The notes beneath the pieces were generated by a model that did not search any database, was not told where the DNA came from, and worked only from the letters and a program-made list of their open reading frames with translations. The position numbers and the translations under genes were made by a program. Source: Boudabousia tangfeifanii (lineage in GTDB: Bacteria > Actinomycetota > Actinomycetes > Actinomycetales > Actinomycetaceae). Taken from it: a DNA stretch of 64,000 bases. Location of the stretch: the NCBI RefSeq assembly GCF_001856685.1, contig NZ_CP017812.1:1736001-1800000 (forward strand). The letters are read 5' to 3'. Shown in pieces: positions 62,862 through 64,000 of this stretch (positions are counted from its first letter, which is position 1; each line of letters opens with the position of its first letter).

Positions 62862-64000
62862 TCATTCAGCAACAGGCAAGCCTGCGTCCTTCATGGACTT
62901 AACTGCGGTGTCCTGAGCGGTCTTGAAGACGTCAGCGACCTTAGCACCACCAGCGGAAACCTTACCGCCTTCTTCACCCATGGCCTTGCCAACTGCTGGC
63001 CAGGTGGGTAGGTATGGGAAGTTCGGGTTCATCTTCTGGGCTAGGTTACCGAGTTCAGCCATTACGTCCTGGCCGCCCCATAGAGCCTTAACTGCGTCTG
63101 GGGTCTTCGGGGTGCCCTTGTTGGTGGCGATGACTAGACCCTGCGAAGCTAGGTCGTCAACGTTGGTGTTGTACCAGTTAGCGAACTTAAGAGCAGCTTC
63201 CTTGTTGGAGCAGCCCTTGAGGACGCCGATGCCGGAACCACCGTCAGAACCGGTCATTTCTTCACCGGAAACGGTAGGAATGCGGGTTACCTGCCAGTTA
63301 GCCTTTTCGACGCCTAGGTCACCGAGCATGAAGCCTGGTTCCCAACCAGCGGCGATGGTGCCGATGATCTTCTTGTCCTTCATGGCGACCTTCCAGTCGT
63401 CACCCCAGCGGTCGATCTTTAGCATGAGGTCCTGATCCAACATGGCCTGGACCTTTTCGGCAACCTGAGCGGTCTTTTCACCGTTTGCGTCGATCTTCCA
63501 CTTGTCACCTTCAGCGGAGAACCAAGTGGCGCCGTTGGAGGCGGCTAGACCGGACATACGGTACTGGGTTTCGTCACCCTGCCAAGTAGCAATGAACTTG
63601 CCCTTTTCCTTGGCCTTCTTGGCGGCTTCCATAAATTCGTCCCAAGTCTTTGGTGGCTGAATGCCGAGGGCGTCGAATTCATCCTTGTCGTAGGTGTAGA
63701 CAAGTGGGCCAATGTCCTGAGGAAGACCAACAACTACGTCGCCTAGGGTCATCATGCCCATAGCGCCTGGGTAGAAGTTGTCCTTGTACTGAGCTGCTTC
63801 AGCCGAAACATCTTCGAGGTCGCCAGCAACGTATTCGGAGGCAACTTCACCGTAACCAATCTGAGCCAAGCAGTAGCCCTTAGCTGGTTCGCCAGCCTTA
63901 ACGAGCTGGTTAATCTTAGCGTAGGATTCCTGAGCCTTGCCGTCGAACTTTTCAACCTGAACTTCTACGTCAGGGTTCTCAGCGTTGAACTTGGCGGCTG
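62862..64000 (-). CDS. sugar ABC transporter substrate-binding protein, C-terminal part (cut by window edge)
   Basis: A gene running off the right edge; at least 379 codons are visible, reading continuously to position 63998. AKFNAENPDVEVQVEKFDGKAQ through TWDEFMEAAKKAKEKGKFIATW is typical of SBP_bac_1 (MalE/UgpB-like) proteins of the CUT1 class. DGGSGIGVLKGCSNKEAALKFANWYNT is a conserved late segment. The signal peptide and start are outside the window, so an internal ATG at 63869 should not be taken as the true start. It would capture an oligosaccharide for the MalFG-like permeases. Confidence 0.9.
   Translation of the reverse strand, partial: AAKFNAENPDVEVQVEKFDGKAQESYAKINQLVKAGEPAKGYCLAQIGYGEVASEYVAGDLEDVSAEAAQYKDNFYPGAMGMMTLGDVVVGLPQDIGPLVYTYDKDEFDALGIQPPKTWDEFMEAAKKAKEKGKFIATWQGDETQYRMSGLAASNGATWFSAEGDKWKIDANGEKTAQVAEKVQAMLDQDLMLKIDRWGDDWKVAMKDKKIIGTIAAGWEPGFMLGDLGVEKANWQVTRIPTVSGEEMTGSDGGSGIGVLKGCSNKEAALKFANWYNTNVDDLASQGLVIATNKGTPKTPDAVKALWGGQDVMAELGNLAQKMNPNFPYLPTWPAVGKAMGEEGGKVSAGGAKVADVFKTAQDTAVKSMKDAGLPVAE

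Noticed and set aside
63869..63869. ATG as start of the sugar-binding protein
   Set aside because: The frame stays open with SBP_bac_1-like sequence up to the window edge, so this ATG is internal and the gene is truncated by the window.

Overview
The window looks like chromosome of a mid-GC actinobacterium, most likely in or near the Actinomycetaceae. This is an inference from an Actinobacteria-type DUF4032 protein, a Pkn-type kinase with a membrane tail, an IS1249-like (IS256 family) element, and giant secreted glycosidases with Pro/Thr/Lys-rich linkers and C-terminal SLH domains. I could not run any search, so every family name rests on motifs read by eye.

Layout. (1) Positions 1 to about 20,110 are the early half of a prophage, nearly all on the minus strand. 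A CI-like repressor and an ImmA/IrrE peptidase come first in transcription order. They are followed by a sigma-like regulator, a DUF2800/DUF2815 pair, a family A DNA polymerase, a deoxyribosyltransferase-like protein, a D5-type primase-helicase, a VRR-NUC nuclease, an SNF2 helicase, an ArpU-like regulator, an HNH nuclease and the small terminase subunit. After these come an S-adenosylmethionine synthetase joined to a ParB-methyltransferase, three self-contained small cassettes, and the start of the large terminase subunit, which is cut by the window edge. No integrase is visible. (2) Positions 20,330-25,890 hold an AT-richer peptide-natural-product (RiPP) cassette on the minus strand: a leaderless ABC exporter, a 31-codon precursor-like peptide with three consecutive cysteines and a near-perfect ribosome binding site, a hairpin, a 214-residue companion and a radical SAM/SPASM maturase. 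An IS256-family element sits exactly in the loop of the hairpin and separates precursor from maturase. A four-copy operator array with an exact 20-bp period lies upstream. (3) Positions 26,088-34,533 are housekeeping: tRNA-Thr(UGU), a DsbA-like membrane-anchored thioredoxin-fold protein, a Ser/Thr kinase, an MsmK/UgpC-type sugar ATPase, a DUF4032 protein, a glycerophosphodiesterase and an MFS transporter.

(4) Positions 34,562-51,605 encode three giant surface glycosidases in tandem on the minus strand: GH20, GH16 and GH20. Each has a signal peptide, carbohydrate-binding modules, a repetitive linker and three SLH repeats. (5) Positions 51,771-64,000 hold class II fructose-bisphosphate aldolase, a TrmH-type methyltransferase, pyrE, a short-chain dehydrogenase, a complete Dpp/Opp-type peptide importer with a fused double ATPase, and a MalEFG-type sugar importer whose binding-protein gene runs off the right edge.

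How the parts fit. The surface glycosidases probably trim host or polymer glycans. The MalEFG importer (without its own ATPase here) and the solitary MsmK-type ATPase at 29.4 kb could together take up the released sugars. The prophage MetK most plausibly supplies methyl donor to its overlapping methyltransferase. The interrupted RiPP cassette is the best candidate for an undescribed system.
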